A DNA stretch of 64,000 nt from Methylopila jiangsuensis (GTDB lineage: Bacteria; Pseudomonadota; Alphaproteobacteria; Rhizobiales; Methylopilaceae). Where the stretch lies: the NCBI RefSeq assembly GCF_027922305.1, contig NZ_BSFK01000016.1, positions 248,001 through 312,000 of the forward strand, in the 5' to 3' direction. The notes below the pieces were generated by a model that was not told where the DNA came from, did no database searches, and saw only the letters and a program-made list of their open reading frames with translations. A program made the translations under genes and the position numbers. This document shows, in pieces, positions 24,092 through 33,208 of the stretch. The first letter of the stretch is position 1, and the number at the start of each line of letters is the position of its first letter.

Positions 24092-25981
24092 ATGACCCGC
24101 TACCGCGATCTTCACGCCGCCTCGCTCGAAGACCGGGAGGCCTTCTGGCTCGACGCCGCCAGGGCCGTGGACTGGTTCGAGCCGCCCACCCGCGCCTTCG
24201 ATCCCGAGCAGGGCGCCTATGGCCGCTGGTTCCCGGACGGCGTGGTCAACGCCTGCCACAACGCGCTCGACCGGCATGTGGCGGCGGGCCTCGGCGACCG
24301 CACGGCGCTGATCTACGACAGCCCGGTCACCGGATCGAAGCGCAGCTACAGCTATGCGGCCCTGCGCGACGAGGTCTCCGCCTTCGCCGCCGTGCTGCAG
24401 GATTTCGGCGTGGCGAAGGGCGACCGCGTCGTCATCTACATGCCCATGATCCCGGAGGCGGTGGTGGGCATGTACGCCTGCGCGCGGCTCGGGGCGATCC
24501 ATTCGGTGGTGTTCGGCGGCTTTGCGGCCAACGAACTCGCCAAGCGCATCGACGACGCCCGACCGAAGGTGGTGCTCGCCGCCTCCTGCGGCGTGGAGCC
24601 CTCCCGCAAGGTGGCCTACAAGCCGCTGCTGGATCAGGCGATCGACTCCTCCTCCCACAAGCCCGAGGCGGTCATCCTGCTGCAGCGGCCGGAGCTTGCA
24701 GCGGAGATGACGCCCGGCCGCGACCATGACTGGGCGGCCCTGCGCGCCGCGGCGGACGGCCGGACCACGGACTGCGCGCCCGTCGCCGCCACAGATCCGC
24801 TCTACATCCTCTACACCTCCGGCACCACCGGCACGCCGAAGGGCGTGGTGCGCGACACCGGCGGCTACCTCACGGCTCTCGCCTGGTCCATGACCGCGGT
24901 CTACGGCGTGAAGCCCGGCGAGGCCTTCTTCTGCGCCTCCGACATCGGCTGGGTGGTGGGGCACTCCTACATCGTCTATGCGCCGCTCCTCATCGGCGCG
25001 ACCACCGTGCTCTACGAGGGCAAGCCGGTGGGCACGCCGGACGCGGGCGCGTTCTGGCGGGTGATCGCGGATTATGGCGTGGTGACGCTGTTCACCGCGC
25101 CGACCGCGCTGCGCGCCATCCGCAAGGAGGACCCGGAGGGCCGGGAGGCCGCGAATTACGACCTCTCCAGCCTGAGGGCGCTGTTCCTCGCCGGCGAGCG
25201 GGCGGACCCGCCCAGCATCGAATGGGCGGCGAAGCTGCTCGGCGTGCCGGTGATCGACAACTGCTGGCAGACCGAGACCGGCTGGCCGATCGTGGCCAAC
25301 CCGATCGGGATCGAGCGGCTTCCGGTGAAGCTCGGCTCGCCGACCGTGCCCATGCCCGGCTACGACGTGCGGGTGCTGAGCGACGAGGGCCATGAGGCCG
25401 GGCCCGGCGAACTCGGCAACATCGTCATCAGGCTGCCGCTGCCGCCCGGCTGCCTGCCCACGCTGTGGAACGCCGACGAGCGCTTCCGCGAGAGCTACCT
25501 CTCGGGCTTCCCCGGCTACTACCAGACCTCGGACGCCGGCTACATGGACGAGGACGGCTATGTGTTCTTCATGGCCCGCACCGACGACATCATCAACGTC
25601 GCCGGCCACCGGCTCTCCACCGGCGGCATGGAGGAGGTGATCGCGAGCCATCCGGACGTGGCCGAATGCGCCGTGGTCGGCGTCGCCGACAAGCTTAAAG
25701 GCCAGTCGCCCACCGGCTTCGTGGTGCTGAAGAGCGGCGTTGAGCGCCCGACGGCGGAGATCGAGCGCGAGATCGTGCAGCTGGTGCGGGACCGCATCGG
25801 CCCGGTGGCGGCGTTCAAGCTGGCTCTGACCGTGAAGCGCCTGCCCAAGACCCGCTCCGGCAAGATCCTGCGCGGCACCATCCAGAAGATCGCCGACGGC
25901 GAAAGCTGGACCATGCCCGCCACCATCGAGGACCCCGCCGCCCTCGACGAGATCGGCGAGGCCATCGCCGCCCGGCGGTGA
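24092..25981 (+). CDS. prpE: Propionyl-CoA synthetase (acyl-CoA synthetase, PrpE type)
   Basis: This 629-aa AMP-forming ligase activates propionate (possibly acetate or acrylate) to its CoA thioester. The adenylate-forming signature is ILYTSGTTGTPKGVVRD. DIGWVVGHSYIVYAPL, NCWQTETGWPI and TSDAGYMDEDGYVFFMAR are typical of PrpE/Acs enzymes. The C-terminal KTRSGKILRGT holds the catalytic, acetylation-sensitive Lys. PrpE is favoured over Acs by length and the N-terminal RDREAFWLDAA-type opening. GAGGGAG lies about 10 bases before the ATG. Methylmalonyl or methylcitrate pathway genes are not nearby. Confidence 0.88.
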   Translation: MTRYRDLHAASLEDREAFWLDAARAVDWFEPPTRAFDPEQGAYGRWFPDGVVNACHNALDRHVAAGLGDRTALIYDSPVTGSKRSYSYAALRDEVSAFAAVLQDFGVAKGDRVVIYMPMIPEAVVGMYACARLGAIHSVVFGGFAANELAKRIDDARPKVVLAASCGVEPSRKVAYKPLLDQAIDSSSHKPEAVILLQRPELAAEMTPGRDHDWAALRAAADGRTTDCAPVAATDPLYILYTSGTTGTPKGVVRDTGGYLTALAWSMTAVYGVKPGEAFFCASDIGWVVGHSYIVYAPLLIGATTVLYEGKPVGTPDAGAFWRVIADYGVVTLFTAPTALRAIRKEDPEGREAANYDLSSLRALFLAGERADPPSIEWAAKLLGVPVIDNCWQTETGWPIVANPIGIERLPVKLGSPTVPMPGYDVRVLSDEGHEAGPGELGNIVIRLPLPPGCLPTLWNADERFRESYLSGFPGYYQTSDAGYMDEDGYVFFMARTDDIINVAGHRLSTGGMEEVIASHPDVAECAVVGVADKLKGQSPTGFVVLKSGVERPTAEIEREIVQLVRDRIGPVAAFKLALTVKRLPKTRSGKILRGTIQKIADGESWTMPATIEDPAALDEIGEAIAARR

Positions 25982-26097
25982 GCGCACGTTTCGCGGACTG
26001 CCGAGCGGGCATCCCCATTTTGTGCCCACGAATAAGGCATGGCAGCGTGCGTTATTTTGGCATGGTGCACTGCAAATAAGCGGGTGCTAGGGTGCCC

Positions 26098-26167
26098 CGC
26101 AGATCGATCCCCTCGATCATCACCTGAAACCCGCCGGCCGCATCTCGCGGCGGCGGGTTCTTTTTTT
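26098..26167 (+). ncRNA. Candidate small RNA of about 70 nt with intrinsic terminator
   Basis: The 523-base gap between prpE and the PAS gene holds a compact structured unit: hairpin GATCGA-TCCCC-TCGATC (26102-26118), an unpaired stretch ATCACCTGAAA, then a terminator stem AACCCGCCG/CGGCGGGTT (26128-26159) extended internally by CCGC/GCGG, followed by seven T. A TAGGGT-like -10 at 26089-26094 would start it near 26098. Upstream, GGCATGG occurs twice 23 bases apart (26036, 26059). No reading frame fits, so I call it an RNA. Size and layout recall rhizobial trans-acting RNAs, but homology was not tested. Confidence 0.5.
26128..26167 (+). terminator. Intrinsic terminator of the candidate small RNA
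   Basis: A 9-bp A-A-C-C-C-G-C-C-G stem is extended by 4 further pairs around a single bulged G, with loop ATCTC, and followed by C then seven T. It may also end prpE transcripts reading through. Confidence 0.85.
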
Positions 26168-26303
26168 GGCGCCGGGCCGTGCCCGCGAGCCGGTGGACGC
26201 CGCGGCGTCGACGGTCTGGTTTTCCGGTTCAGGGCAGGTTTTCCGGCGGCGGAACGGCCGCGCGGCCAGAGACGGATGGTCGCGCCCCCTGCGACGTTCT
26301 GTC

Positions 26304-26339
26304 TTGACGTGCGCCGGAATGTGGCATACCAAATGCCAC
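26304..26339 (+). promoter_or_regulatory. Sigma-70 promoter overlapped by a GntR-like palindrome
   Basis: TTGACG (26304-26309), 17 bases, TACCAA (26327-26332) fits a housekeeping promoter. GTGGCAT-ACCAA-ATGCCAC (26321-26339), perfect 7-base arms, covers the -10 box. The T-G-G-x-A-T-A-C-C-A style core resembles FadR-subfamily GntR operators. A repressor here would control the PAS gene at 26505 and probably frc behind it. Confidence 0.6.
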
Positions 26340-26504
26340 TAGCCTCCGGCGCTTGGGCTTCACCGCCTTCCGCAGCCGGAGCCGACGTCCACTGCGAAGC
26401 CTTGAGAGGAGCAACGAACCTTCGTTCCGCAGGCGACACGCGCTTCACCGCCGATCGCCGAACGTCGTCCGCGCTTTCCGGCGCGTCACCGAAGTCGTCC
26501 ATCC

Positions 26505-26948
26505 ATGCCGCATCCCGTCGACTACGCCCAGATCGTCGCCAGCGCCGGCGACGCCATCGTGGTCTCCGATCCGGAGGGCGCGATCACCGTGTGGAACCAC
26601 GCGGCGGAGCGCATCTTCGGCTTCAGCGCGGCCGAGGCGCTGGGTCGGTCGCTGGACCTGATCACGCCGGAGCGTCACCGGGCGCGGCACTGGGCGGGCT
26701 ACGCCGAGACCATGCGCACGGGCGTCACCCGCTACGGCGCGGACGTGCTGAAGGTGCCCGCGCTGCACAAGGACGGCCGCAAGCTGTCGATTTCGTTCAC
26801 CGTCGGGCTTCTGTTCGACGAAGCCCGCAAGGTCGCCGGCGTCTCCGCCGTCATCCGGGACGAGACCGAGAACTGGAACGAACAGATCGCGCTTCGCCGC
26901 CGGTTGGCGGAGCTGGAATCTCAGGTCGCCCGCGAAACGGCGAGCTGA
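26505..26948 (+). CDS. Stand-alone PAS domain protein
   Basis: This 147-aa protein is one PAS fold: YAQIVASAGDAIVVSDPEGAI, then VWNHAAERIFGFSAAEALGRSLDLITPE, then the beta strands ADVLKVPALHKDGRKLSISF and a C-terminal GVSAVIRDETEN. A short coiled-coil-like tail follows (QIALRRRLAELES). It has no kinase, DNA-binding or catalytic domain. It probably binds a ligand or cofactor and a partner protein. It lies 85 bases before frc on the same strand, under the promoter at 26304. A link with oxalate or CoA-ester metabolism is inferred from position only. Confidence 0.8.
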   Translation: MPHPVDYAQIVASAGDAIVVSDPEGAITVWNHAAERIFGFSAAEALGRSLDLITPERHRARHWAGYAETMRTGVTRYGADVLKVPALHKDGRKLSISFTVGLLFDEARKVAGVSAVIRDETENWNEQIALRRRLAELESQVARETAS

Positions 26949-27033
26949 ACGCATACGTCTCCGTCGCACAAAAAAACAAACGCGGCGCGGGATGAAGAAA
27001 AACAAGACATCCTTTTAAGGGAAGGAAGCTCAC

Positions 27034-28284
27034 ATGACCCAGCCGCTCGAAGGCATCAAGATCATCGACTTCACGCATGTGCAGGCTGGCCCGGCGTGCA
27101 CGCAGCTTCTCGCCTGGTTCGGCGCCGACGTGATCAAGGTCGAACGCCCCGGCGCCGGCGACGTGACCCGCTCGCAGCTTCGCCATGTGGACGACGCCGA
27201 CGCGCTGTACTTCACGATGCTGAACTCCAACAAGCGCTCGCTGACGCTCGACACCAAGACCCCGGAAGGCAAGGAAGTCCTTGAGAAGCTGATCAAGGAA
27301 TCCGACGTCATGGTCGAGAACTTCGGCCCCGGCGCGCTGGACCGCATGGGCTTCTCCTGGGCGCGCATCCAGGAGCTCAACCCGGGCATGATCCTCGCCT
27401 CGGTGAAGGGCTTCTCGGACGGCCATCACTACGAAGACCTGAAGGTCTACGAGAACGTGGCCCAGTGCGCCGGCGGCGCGGCCTCCACCACCGGCTTCTG
27501 GGACGGCCCCCCCACCGTCTCCGCGGCGGCGCTCGGCGACAGCAACACCGGCATGCATCTCGCGATCGGCATCCTCACGGCGCTGCACCAGAAGAACAAG
27601 ACCGGCAAGGGCCAGAAGGTGGCCGTGTCCATGCAGGATTCGGTGCTGAACCTCTGCCGCGTCAAGCTGCGCGACCAGCAGCGCCTCGACGCCCTCGGCT
27701 ATCTGGAGGAGTACCCGCAGTACCCGCATGGCGAGTTCTCGGACGTGGTGCCCCGCGGCGGCAACGCCGGCGGCGGCGGCCAGCCGGGCTGGGTGCTGAA
27801 GTGCAAGGGCTGGGAGACCGATCCCAACGCCTACATCTACTTCACCATCCAGGGCCACGCCTGGGCCCCGATCTGCAAGGCGCTCGGCAAGGAGGAGTGG
27901 ATCGACGATCCCGCCTACAACACCGCCCGCGCCCGCCAGGACAAGATCATGGACATCTTCGCCACGATCGAGGACTGGCTGAAGGACAAGACCAAGTTCG
28001 AGGCGGTGGACATCCTGCGCAAGTTCGACATCCCGTGCTCGCCGGTGCTGTCCATGAAGGAGATCGCGAACGACGAGTCGCTCCGCAAGAGCGGCACCGT
28101 GGTCGAGGTCGATCATCCGAAGCTCGGCAAGTATCTGACCGTCGGCAGCCCGATCAAGTTCTCGGACCTGAAGGTGGACGTGAAGGCCTCGCCGCTGCTC
28201 GGCGAGCACACCGACGAGGTGCTCAAGGACCTCGGCTACACCGACCAGCAGATCGAGCGGCTGCATCAGGCGCGCGCCGTCTGA
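27034..28284 (+). CDS. frc: Formyl-CoA:oxalate CoA-transferase
   Basis: This 416-aa class III CoA-transferase moves CoA from formyl-CoA to oxalate. The catalytic Asp169 ([11 protein letters not shown]) falls at the same residue number as in Oxalobacter FRC, and the glycine loop GGGGQ is at 246-250. The N-terminus [20 protein letters not shown] and the length (family about 428) also fit. AAGGAAG precedes the ATG. Oxalyl-CoA decarboxylase, the usual partner, is absent from the window. Oxalate detoxification or use is the likely role. A perfect hairpin 40 bases past the stop ends the unit. Confidence 0.93.
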   Translation: MTQPLEGIKIIDFTHVQAGPACTQLLAWFGADVIKVERPGAGDVTRSQLRHVDDADALYFTMLNSNKRSLTLDTKTPEGKEVLEKLIKESDVMVENFGPGALDRMGFSWARIQELNPGMILASVKGFSDGHHYEDLKVYENVAQCAGGAASTTGFWDGPPTVSAAALGDSNTGMHLAIGILTALHQKNKTGKGQKVAVSMQDSVLNLCRVKLRDQQRLDALGYLEEYPQYPHGEFSDVVPRGGNAGGGGQPGWVLKCKGWETDPNAYIYFTIQGHAWAPICKALGKEEWIDDPAYNTARARQDKIMDIFATIEDWLKDKTKFEAVDILRKFDIPCSPVLSMKEIANDESLRKSGTVVEVDHPKLGKYLTVGSPIKFSDLKVDVKASPLLGEHTDEVLKDLGYTDQQIERLHQARAV

Positions 28285-28323
28285 TCCTTCCCGGAAGCCC
28301 CCGACAGCCTTCCGAGATCCGTG

Positions 28324-28350
28324 GACGGCGCGCCCTCGTGGCGCGCCGTC
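28324..28350 (+). terminator. Hairpin after frc
   Basis: GACGGCGCGCC-CTCGT-GGCGCGCCGTC is a perfect 11-bp stem, followed by TGCGTTTCGG. It is a likely terminator of the frc transcript, although the T-run is short. Confidence 0.55.
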
Positions 28351-28397
28351 TGCGTTTCGGGGGGCGCCCCGTCTTCCAAGGCCCAAGGAGGATCGCC

Positions 28398-29075
28398 GTG
28401 ATCGATCCGCATCTCGCCGGCCGGCTCGACTTCCAGCATCGCCTGCCGACGCTTGCGCCCTTGCCGCCCGGCCGCCATCCGCTCGGCCTGTTCGAGCAGC
28501 GCGACGCCCTGCTCGTGGTCCCGCCGCAGGTGGACCCGCGCCGGCCGACCCCGCTGATGACGCTGTTCCACGGCGGCGGCGGCTCGGCGGAGAAGATCCT
28601 GCCCATGATGGAGCGGCGCGCGCTGGAGCGCGGCTTCCTGCTGCTGGTCCCCCAGTCGCTGTTCCCCACCTGGGACATCGTGATCGCCGGCAACGGCCCC
28701 GACCGGGAGCGGCTCGACCGGGCGCTGACCGAGGTCGCCTGCCGCTTCATGCTGGACCCGAGCCGCATGGCCTTCGCCGGCCATTCGGACGGCGGCAGCT
28801 ACACGCTCTCGCTCGGGCTGACCAACGGCCACATCGTGACGCACATGGTCGTGTCCTCGGCCGGCTTCATGTCGGTGCAGCTCCAGGCCGGCGCGCCGCG
28901 CATCTTCCTGTCGCACGGAACACGGGACGAGCAGATCCCCATCGACCGCAGCGCCCGCGTCCACGCCGCCAGGCTGCGCGAGGCGGGCTACGACCTGACC
29001 TATGTGGAGCATGACGGCCCCCACGCCTGGCGCGAGGACATGGCCGAGCGGGCGGCGGCGTTCTTCGGCGAGTGA
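28398..29075 (+). CDS. Phospholipase/carboxylesterase-type alpha/beta hydrolase
   Basis: The product is 225 aa. The oxyanion motif is LMTLFHGGGGS (residues 53-63), the nucleophile Ser130 is in FAGHSDGGS, a likely acid is in HGTRDEQIP, and the His is in EHDGPHAWRED. It resembles the predicted-esterase (YpfH/phospholipase-carboxylesterase) group; the substrate is unknown. No signal peptide, so cytoplasmic. The start is GTG, with AAGGAGG 6 bases upstream, which decides it. Confidence 0.8.
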   Translation: MIDPHLAGRLDFQHRLPTLAPLPPGRHPLGLFEQRDALLVVPPQVDPRRPTPLMTLFHGGGGSAEKILPMMERRALERGFLLLVPQSLFPTWDIVIAGNGPDRERLDRALTEVACRFMLDPSRMAFAGHSDGGSYTLSLGLTNGHIVTHMVVSSAGFMSVQLQAGAPRIFLSHGTRDEQIPIDRSARVHAARLREAGYDLTYVEHDGPHAWREDMAERAAAFFGE

Positions 29076-29081
29076 GCCGCC

Positions 29082-29108
29082 GGAACCTTCTGGCGTCATT
29101 GGCGGTTT
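29082..29108 (+). promoter_or_regulatory. Possible EcfG-type stress promoter
   Basis: GGAAC (29082-29086), 17 bases, GGTT (29104-29107) resembles the alphaproteobacterial general-stress promoter GGAAC-N16/17-CGTT with one mismatch. It lies 60 bases before the 60-aa protein gene at 29169. Confidence 0.3.
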
Positions 29109-29168
29109 TACCCCTCGCCGCAGCGGGCGATCTTCGCCGTCGCCGCGGGACAGCATGGGAGACGCCAG

Positions 29169-29351
29169 ATGCCCTACACGGTGATTTCTGAGGCTGAAGA
29201 CGGGCCGGTGACGACGACCGCGCCCTCCGTGATCGACGCCCTCTTCGTGGCGCAGGCCCTGTCCGGGGCCGATCCGGCCGCGATCCGCATCGCCGCGGAC
29301 GACGGCTGGGAGCTGACCGTCGACGAACTGGAGGAGCTCGCGCGCGCCTGA
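29169..29351 (+). CDS. Small acidic hypothetical protein, 60 aa
   Basis: The frame begins [16 protein letters not shown] and ends with an acidic helix ([13 protein letters not shown]). It is strongly acidic with no membrane segment or metal motif. GGGAGA lies 9 bases before the ATG, and codon use matches its neighbours, so it is probably real. I do not recognise the family. Its possible stress promoter (29082) hints at a general-stress gene. Confidence 0.6.
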   Translation: MPYTVISEAEDGPVTTTAPSVIDALFVAQALSGADPAAIRIAADDGWELTVDELEELARA

Positions 29352-29469
29352 CGCGCGTCAGAAGGCGAGGGACGGAAACGCCGGCCGCGGACCTTCCGCG
29401 CGGCCGGCGGACGACCCGGACCGACATCGCCTCGCCCGTTCCGCCCGTGACAGTCCGGACCCTAAGCTT

Positions 29470-31068
<1,599 letters not shown>

Positions 31069-31070
31069 GT

Positions 31071-31228
31071 GCCTGTTTGTAGATTGCCGCGACGCGGGTT
31101 GAAGCTCACGTCAGGCCCGCCGAAGGCGAGTATGCATGACTTTTCGCCGAGCAAGCTCTTGAGCGTTCAAGTCGTGGATGCCCGAGGCAAGCTCGGGCAT
31201 GACGCCAAACGCGAGTTTCCAAACAGGC
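31071..31228. repeat. Intergenic palindromic repeat element, 158 bases
   Basis: The ends are GCCTGTTTG (31071-31079) and CAAACAGGC (31220-31228), an exact 9-base inverted repeat. Inside lies the hairpin GATGCCCGAG-GCAAG-CTCGGGCAT (about 31178-31200) with the GTGGATGCCCG...CGGGCATGACG wording seen in many Rhizobiales dispersed palindromic repeats. It fills the gap between the LOV kinase and the hydrolase gene and may act as a terminator. It holds no gene. Confidence 0.65.
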
Positions 31229-31277
31229 TGTGAGGCGCGGCGGCCTGCGAAACGCCGCTGGAGACCGCGCGCCCCTC

Positions 31278-32225
31278 ATGGACCGACCTGACGATGCGAG
31301 CGCGCCCGCGGCTGGAGAGGCCGTGCGGTTCGAAGCCGCGGACGGCGTGGAGCTCGGCGGCTTTCTGTGGCGGCGGGCAGGCCCCGATGCGGACCGCCCG
31401 ATCGTGGTGGTCAGCGCGGCGACCTCCGTGCGCTGCCGCTACTACGCGCGCTTCGCGGCCCATCTCCACCACCACGGCTTCGACGTCCTGACCTTCGATT
31501 ATCGGGGCGTGGGCCAGTCGCGCCCGGCGCGCCTGCGGGGCTTCCGCGCCGGCTGGCGCGAGTGGGGCGAGCTCGATCTGGACGCCGCGCTCGGCCACGC
31601 CATGGCGCTCGGGCCGGGCCGGCCGGTCCATGTGGTCGGGCACTCCTTCGGCGGCGTCGCCATCGGTCTTGCGCCCCGCGCCCGCGCCGTCCGCCGCATC
31701 GTGACGGTGGGCGCGCAATACGCCTACTGGCGCGACTACGCCGCGGGCGAGCGGGCCGCGATGGTCCGCCGCTGGCACGCGGCCATGCCGGCGCTGGCGC
31801 TGGCGCTCGGTTATGTGCCGGCGCGGCGGCTCGGCTGGATGGAGGACACGCCCCGGGGCGTGGCGCTGGACTGGGCGCGCATGGGGCCGCGGATCGAGCG
31901 CCGGCTCGACCCCGCCGGCGCTTCGGACCTGCCCGGCCGCTTCGCTGAGGTCACGGCCCCGATCCTCGCCATCAGCCTGACGGACGATCCATTCGGGACG
32001 CCGGCGGCGATCGAGCGCGCGCTCGGCTACTTCAGCCGCAGCCCGCGCGCGCATCTGCGCGTCGCGCCGGAAGACGCAGGCGCGGCCGCCATCGGCCATT
32101 TCGCCTTCTTCCACGACCGGTTCCGGGACAGGCTCTGGCCTCTGGCGCTCGGGTTCCTGCAGGACGGGCGGCTCCCGGACGGCCATCCCGGCGCGGTGGC
32201 GGCGCGCTTCGCACCCTCCGCCTGA
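31278..32225 (+). CDS. Alpha/beta hydrolase family protein
   Basis: This 315-aa protein has a serine hydrolase elbow VVGHSFGG (Ser123), the strand LTFDYRGVGQSRP and a late His in IGHFAFFH. It resembles predicted hydrolases of the COG4757 type. Substrate is unknown and there is no signal peptide. I chose the ATG at 31278; a GTG at 31230 is in frame but lies at the edge of the repeat element. It converges with the SMP-30-like gene. Confidence 0.78.
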   Translation: MDRPDDASAPAAGEAVRFEAADGVELGGFLWRRAGPDADRPIVVVSAATSVRCRYYARFAAHLHHHGFDVLTFDYRGVGQSRPARLRGFRAGWREWGELDLDAALGHAMALGPGRPVHVVGHSFGGVAIGLAPRARAVRRIVTVGAQYAYWRDYAAGERAAMVRRWHAAMPALALALGYVPARRLGWMEDTPRGVALDWARMGPRIERRLDPAGASDLPGRFAEVTAPILAISLTDDPFGTPAAIERALGYFSRSPRAHLRVAPEDAGAAAIGHFAFFHDRFRDRLWPLALGFLQDGRLPDGHPGAVAARFAPSA

Positions 32226-32231
32226 AGGCGG

Positions 32232-33107
32232 TCAGGGCAGGCGGAGCGCGGTCAGCTTGCCCTCACGCGACTGGGGGACGTAGGCGACGCCCTTCTCCGC
32301 GTCGTAGGCGAGGTCGGCGGTGCCGGCGGAGAAGCTCGCCACGATCGCGAACGCGCCGTCGGCGGTGATGCGGTAGACCGGCCCGCGGCCGTAGTCGCTG
32401 GCGAGATAGGCTCCGCCGCCGAGCGCCGCCAGCCCGTCGAGGAAGCCCACGGGGCGGCCGTCGCCGAGGGCGCCCACGGTCTTCGCGCCGAGATCCACCG
32501 CGACCAGATGGGCCGGCGCGCCGCCGTCGCCGTCCTTGGGCAACCGGCCGATGGCGGCGACCACCAGACGGCCGTTCTCCACGATCAGGCCGTTCGGCCC
32601 CTGCAGTCCCTCGTCGGTCAGCCAGGGCGCGAAGCGGCCGTCCTTGAGCGCCCAGATGGTGTTGGTGGCGGTGTCGGACACGAAGACGCGGCCGTCGGGG
32701 CCCGCGACCGCGTCGTTCAGGAACACCGCGCCTTCGGCCTTGTGCCGGGCGGCGATCTCGCCCTTCTCAAGGTCGATCGCCACCAGCTCGTCGATGTCGG
32801 CGACGTAGAGCGTGCCCCCGACCCGCGCCAGACCCTTGGGCGCGTTCAGGCCCTTGATCCATTCGGCGTCGATCATCTTTCCGTCCGCCGACACCTTGGC
32901 GATGAAGCCGACGCCGTCCTTGGCGCGGAAGTCGCCGACCACCTGCGAGACGTAGAGCACGCCGGCCTCGGCGTGCGGCAGCACGGACTCCGGCTCCTTC
33001 AATCCGGAAACCTCCCACAGCGGCTCGCGCCCGGCGGCCGTGGCGGCCGGCGCGAACAGGGCGAGAGCCGACAGGGCGGCGAAGCTGAGGCAAAGGGCGG
33101 GACGCAT
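32232..33107 (-). CDS. Exported SMP-30/NHL-type beta-propeller protein
   Basis: This 291-aa protein has a signal peptide (ALCLSFAALSALALFAPAATAAG). Repeated blades follow, for example GLNAPKGLARVGGTLYVADIDELVAIDL, VFLNDAVAGPDGRVFVSDTATNTIWAL and LQGPNGLIVENGRLVVAA, as in SMP-30/gluconolactonase/LRE-like six-blade propellers. It probably sits in the periplasm. Lactonase activity is possible but not shown; metal-binding Asp/Asn residues are present in the blade starts. Downstream of the GT-C-like membrane gene by 101 bases on the same strand. Confidence 0.75.
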   Translation of the reverse strand: MRPALCLSFAALSALALFAPAATAAGREPLWEVSGLKEPESVLPHAEAGVLYVSQVVGDFRAKDGVGFIAKVSADGKMIDAEWIKGLNAPKGLARVGGTLYVADIDELVAIDLEKGEIAARHKAEGAVFLNDAVAGPDGRVFVSDTATNTIWALKDGRFAPWLTDEGLQGPNGLIVENGRLVVAAIGRLPKDGDGGAPAHLVAVDLGAKTVGALGDGRPVGFLDGLAALGGGAYLASDYGRGPVYRITADGAFAIVASFSAGTADLAYDAEKGVAYVPQSREGKLTALRLP

Positions 33108-33208
33108 GGGCGGGCTCCGTTCTGGCGCGGCGGTTCCGGCCAGTACATGGAGCGGCGGCGCAGCTTGTCCGCCCCGCCGCCGGTCACGGCGGGGCGAGCG
33201 GCGGAGCG

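Noticed and set aside
26057-26074. Possible sigma-54 promoter TTGGCATGGTGCACTGCA
   Set aside because: The GG and GC elements are 11 bases apart instead of the strict 10; the neighbouring copy at 26036 has the same wrong spacing.
27465-29075. A 536-aa protein spanning frc and the hydrolase
   Set aside because: Its first 310 codons are an out-of-frame reading of frc; the real hydrolase starts at GTG 28398 with AAGGAGG.
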